From: CAYOHY01 sp964403885 | GTDB lineage: Bacteria > Actinomycetota > Coriobacteriia > Anaerosomatales > PHET01 | Assembly (NCBI GenBank): GCA_964403885.1 | Contig: CAYOHY010000069.1 | Span: 1-8,513 of the forward strand | Reading direction: 5' to 3' | Length of the DNA stretch: 8,513 bases | Shown here: one piece after another, positions 7,484-8,513 of the stretch | How the letters are laid out: each line of letters begins with the position of its first letter | Position numbering within the stretch: position 1 is the first letter of the stretch | The notes under the pieces: model-generated | The model's database searches: none | The model's input: the letters and a program-made list of their open reading frames with translations, nothing else | Told to the model about the DNA's origin: nothing | Translations under genes and position numbers: made by a program

Positions 7484-7779
7484 TAGCGGTTTGCGGCGAG
7501 GCGGTCGAGCACGTGCTTGTAGCCGTCGGCGCCGTAGTTGAGCGCCTTGCTCACGCGAGAGATCGTGGTGGCCGAGGCGCCGGTGGCCTCCTGGATGGCG
7601 GTGTAGTGCGCGCCGTCCGACAACAGGCGTGCGACCTCGAGGCGCTGCGCCATCTCCTGCAGCTCGCGCACGGTGCACAGATCGAGCATGAGCGAGTAGG
7701 CCTCGTCCGGGGTCTTGAGGGCGAGTATCGCGTCGAGCAGCTGCTCGACCTCAGACGTGCGAAGACGATCGTCAGACAT
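7483..7779 (-). CDS. yerC: TrpR-family transcriptional regulator, YerC/YecD type (probable HisR)
   Basis: Small helical DNA-binding protein of 98 residues, the usual YerC size. The N-terminal part (about 10-53) is a leucine-rich helical region (VEQLLDAILALKTPDEAYSL, then VRELQEMAQRLEVARLL) that should dimerise as in TrpR. Residues 58-80 form the helix-turn-helix, with GASATTISRVSKAL as the recognition part. It is followed by the family hallmark LNYGADGYKHVLDRL. E. coli TrpR has ATITRGSNSL at the equivalent place, where the arginine contacts the co-repressor; Arg75 occupies that position here. The ATG at 7779 is preferred over an upstream GTG (7815) because AGGGGAG lies 10 nt before it. TrpR-like proteins of this type (named HisR) have been proposed to repress histidine genes in Gram-positive bacteria. 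The 20-bp palindrome before hisZ makes that role likely here, but the ligand and target are inferred. The stop is TAG. Confidence 0.9.
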   Translation of the reverse strand: MSDDRLRTSEVEQLLDAILALKTPDEAYSLMLDLCTVRELQEMAQRLEVARLLSDGAHYTAIQEATGASATTISRVSKALNYGADGYKHVLDRLAANR

Positions 7780-7789
7780 GCGCTGAGAG

Positions 7790-7796
7790 CTCCCCT
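7790..7796 (-). promoter_or_regulatory. Ribosome binding site that decides the yerC start
   Basis: AGGGGAG on the minus strand, 10 nt before the ATG at 7779. The alternative GTG at 7815 lies upstream of it and has no comparable site, so the 98-residue protein is preferred over the 110-residue reading. Confidence 0.65.
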
Positions 7797-7829
7797 GTAA
7801 CGGACGAAAGACCACCAGATATCGGGGTC

Positions 7830-7835
7830 AGGATA
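7830..7835 (-). promoter_or_regulatory. Candidate -10 element of the yerC-dnaE promoter
   Basis: TATCCT on the minus strand (4/6 to the consensus), preceded by GTGC, about 50 nt upstream of the yerC ATG. No convincing -35 is seen at 16-18 nt, which is common in GC-rich actinobacterial promoters. A second similar hexamer, TATCCA (7863-7868), lies next to the LexA-like palindrome and could be the real element instead. Confidence 0.3.
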
Positions 7836-7870
7836 GCACGCGGCTCCGACATCTCGTGCCTGTGGATAGC

Positions 7871-7884
7871 CGAACGGCTGTTCG
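7871..7884. promoter_or_regulatory. LexA (SOS) box-like palindrome upstream of yerC-dnaE
   Basis: CGAAC GGCT GTTCG is a perfect inverted repeat matching the core of the Gram-positive and actinobacterial LexA operator (CGAAC-N4-GTTCG). The inner bases G..T also fit the mycobacterial form. The flanking T and A of the extended mycobacterial consensus are not present. It lies about 92 nt upstream of the yerC ATG, between the MFS stop and yerC, so the yerC-dnaE unit is the only downstream target in the window. The pattern is seen directly; LexA binding is inferred. Confidence 0.45.
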
Positions 7885-7901
7885 TCCGCGACGAGCGGAC
7901 G
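7883..7901 (-). terminator. GC-rich hairpin after the MFS gene, possible weak terminator
   Basis: CGTCCGC, loop of five, GCGGACG forms a perfect 7-bp stem starting about 16 nt after the MFS stop. No U-run follows, so it is not a classical intrinsic terminator. It shares two bases with the LexA-like palindrome, so the two could be parts of one regulatory stretch. Position and stem strength are the only support. Confidence 0.3.
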
Positions 7902-7916
7902 CGACCCTCAGAGAGG

Positions 7917-8513
7917 CTAGCCGAGACGGTCGCCGATCGAGTGCACGGGGTCCTCGGCGATGGCTTTTGCGGCACCCTCGAGCTCGTCGTTCAGCGTGCC
8001 CGGCACCGGCCTCAGCGCGACGCGCGCGCGAGCACCCGCATCGATCGAGCGCGCCACCGGTATCGACAGTGCCGCGAGCGCGGCGACGGCGATGCCGGCA
8101 CCGATCAGCACCGCCTGGACGCCGAACGCGGCGGCCAGCGCGGGAGCGAACGCGAGAGGCAGGAGCTCTCCGGCGCTGCGGTGGTTTTGCGACGTGCCCA
8201 TGATGCGGCCCAGGAACTCGGGCGGCGCGTCGAACTGCAGCAATGTACGCAACAGCGGGCCGGCAAAGCCCGTGAGCGTGCCCCAGATGGCCGCGCCGAT
8301 GGCGATCGTGCGCAGCTCGGTGGTACCCACGTAGGCGAGCGTGCCGATACCCACCGCGACGATGGTGAGCGCCAGCCCGGTGGCGCTCAAAACGCGCTTG
8401 GGGGCCCTGGGCAGCAGCGCCGAGCCAGTCACAAGCCCCACGCCGTACACCGTGTTCATCCAGCCGATCCACTCCACGCCCACGCCCACGGCGTCGCGGT
8501 AGAACAGCGGCTC
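7917..8513 (-). CDS. Major facilitator superfamily transporter, C-terminal half (cut by window edge)
   Basis: The reading frame is open through the right edge, so the true start lies outside; 198 residues are visible. The first visible residues, EPLFYRDAVG, look like the loop into TM7 of MFS exporters. About five hydrophobic segments follow (visible residues roughly 14-36, 42-66, 69-92, 118-133 and 135-155). Between the third and fourth lies PPEFLGRIMG, resembling the P-E-x2-GR motif common in the MFS_3/EntS-like and multidrug efflux branches. The protein would be an inner-membrane proton-coupled exporter or a related permease; the substrate cannot be told. After the last helix comes a cytoplasmic tail of about 40 residues. 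A GTG at 8489 could be misread as a start, but it lies inside the conserved frame. The stop is TAG. It has the same orientation as yerC but is separated by 137 nt holding a hairpin and a putative promoter, so it is probably a separate unit. Confidence 0.8.
   Translation of the reverse strand, partial: EPLFYRDAVGVGVEWIGWMNTVYGVGLVTGSALLPRAPKRVLSATGLALTIVAVGIGTLAYVGTTELRTIAIGAAIWGTLTGFAGPLLRTLLQFDAPPEFLGRIMGTSQNHRSAGELLPLAFAPALAAAFGVQAVLIGAGIAVAALAALSIPVARSIDAGARARVALRPVPGTLNDELEGAAKAIAEDPVHSIGDRLG

Noticed and set aside
7780..7815. N-terminal extension of yerC from the GTG at 7815
   Set aside because: The ribosome binding site AGGGGAG (7790-7796) lies downstream of that GTG and is correctly spaced for the ATG at 7779. 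The extra residues do not resemble the family.
617..7919. Reassigned TGA codon, suggested by the absence of TGA stops
   Set aside because: None of the long conserved genes contains an in-frame TGA, and tryptophans are encoded by TGG at expected places. The standard code fits.

Overview
The window is a GC-rich bacterial segment (GC clearly above half) in which every supported gene lies on the minus strand, so the genes read from right to left. In transcription order they are: the C-terminal half of an MFS transporter (open at the right edge), a small TrpR-family regulator (YerC/HisR type), dnaE, hisZ, hisG, hisD, and the N-terminal part of hisC (cut by the left edge). Short HisG paired with HisZ, a YerC/HisR regulator, a DnaE with a complete PHP metal site and high GC together suggest a Coriobacteriia-like actinomycetote. 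This is an inference from gene content and composition, not from a phylogenetic marker.

Right part (7780-8513): the MFS transporter ends at 7917. A 137-nt gap follows, holding a GC-rich hairpin, a 14-bp palindrome matching the Gram-positive LexA core (CGAAC-N4-GTTCG) and a possible -10 element. The yerC/hisR gene then begins at 7779. Middle (4020-7466): dnaE starts 16 nt after yerC, and its ribosome binding site is built onto the yerC stop codon, so the two look co-transcribed. Left (1-3907): hisZ-hisG-hisD-hisC form a tight operon with junctions of 1-nt overlap, 1-nt gap and 7-nt gap. HisZ and HisG together form the short-form ATP phosphoribosyltransferase (step 1 of histidine synthesis), HisD does the last two oxidations, and HisC is the aminotransferase.

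The most interesting part is regulatory. The 112-nt gap between dnaE and hisZ carries a perfect 8+4+8 inverted repeat (20 bp). That is the size and symmetry expected of a TrpR/HisR-family operator, and a TrpR-family gene lies two genes upstream. The economical model is that the YerC/HisR protein represses hisZGDC in response to histidine. The gap shows no T-box and no His-rich leader peptide. I see no mobile element, RNA gene, CRISPR array or sign of recent transfer. Apart from the proposed control circuit and the LexA-like box, the region is core-genome housekeeping.
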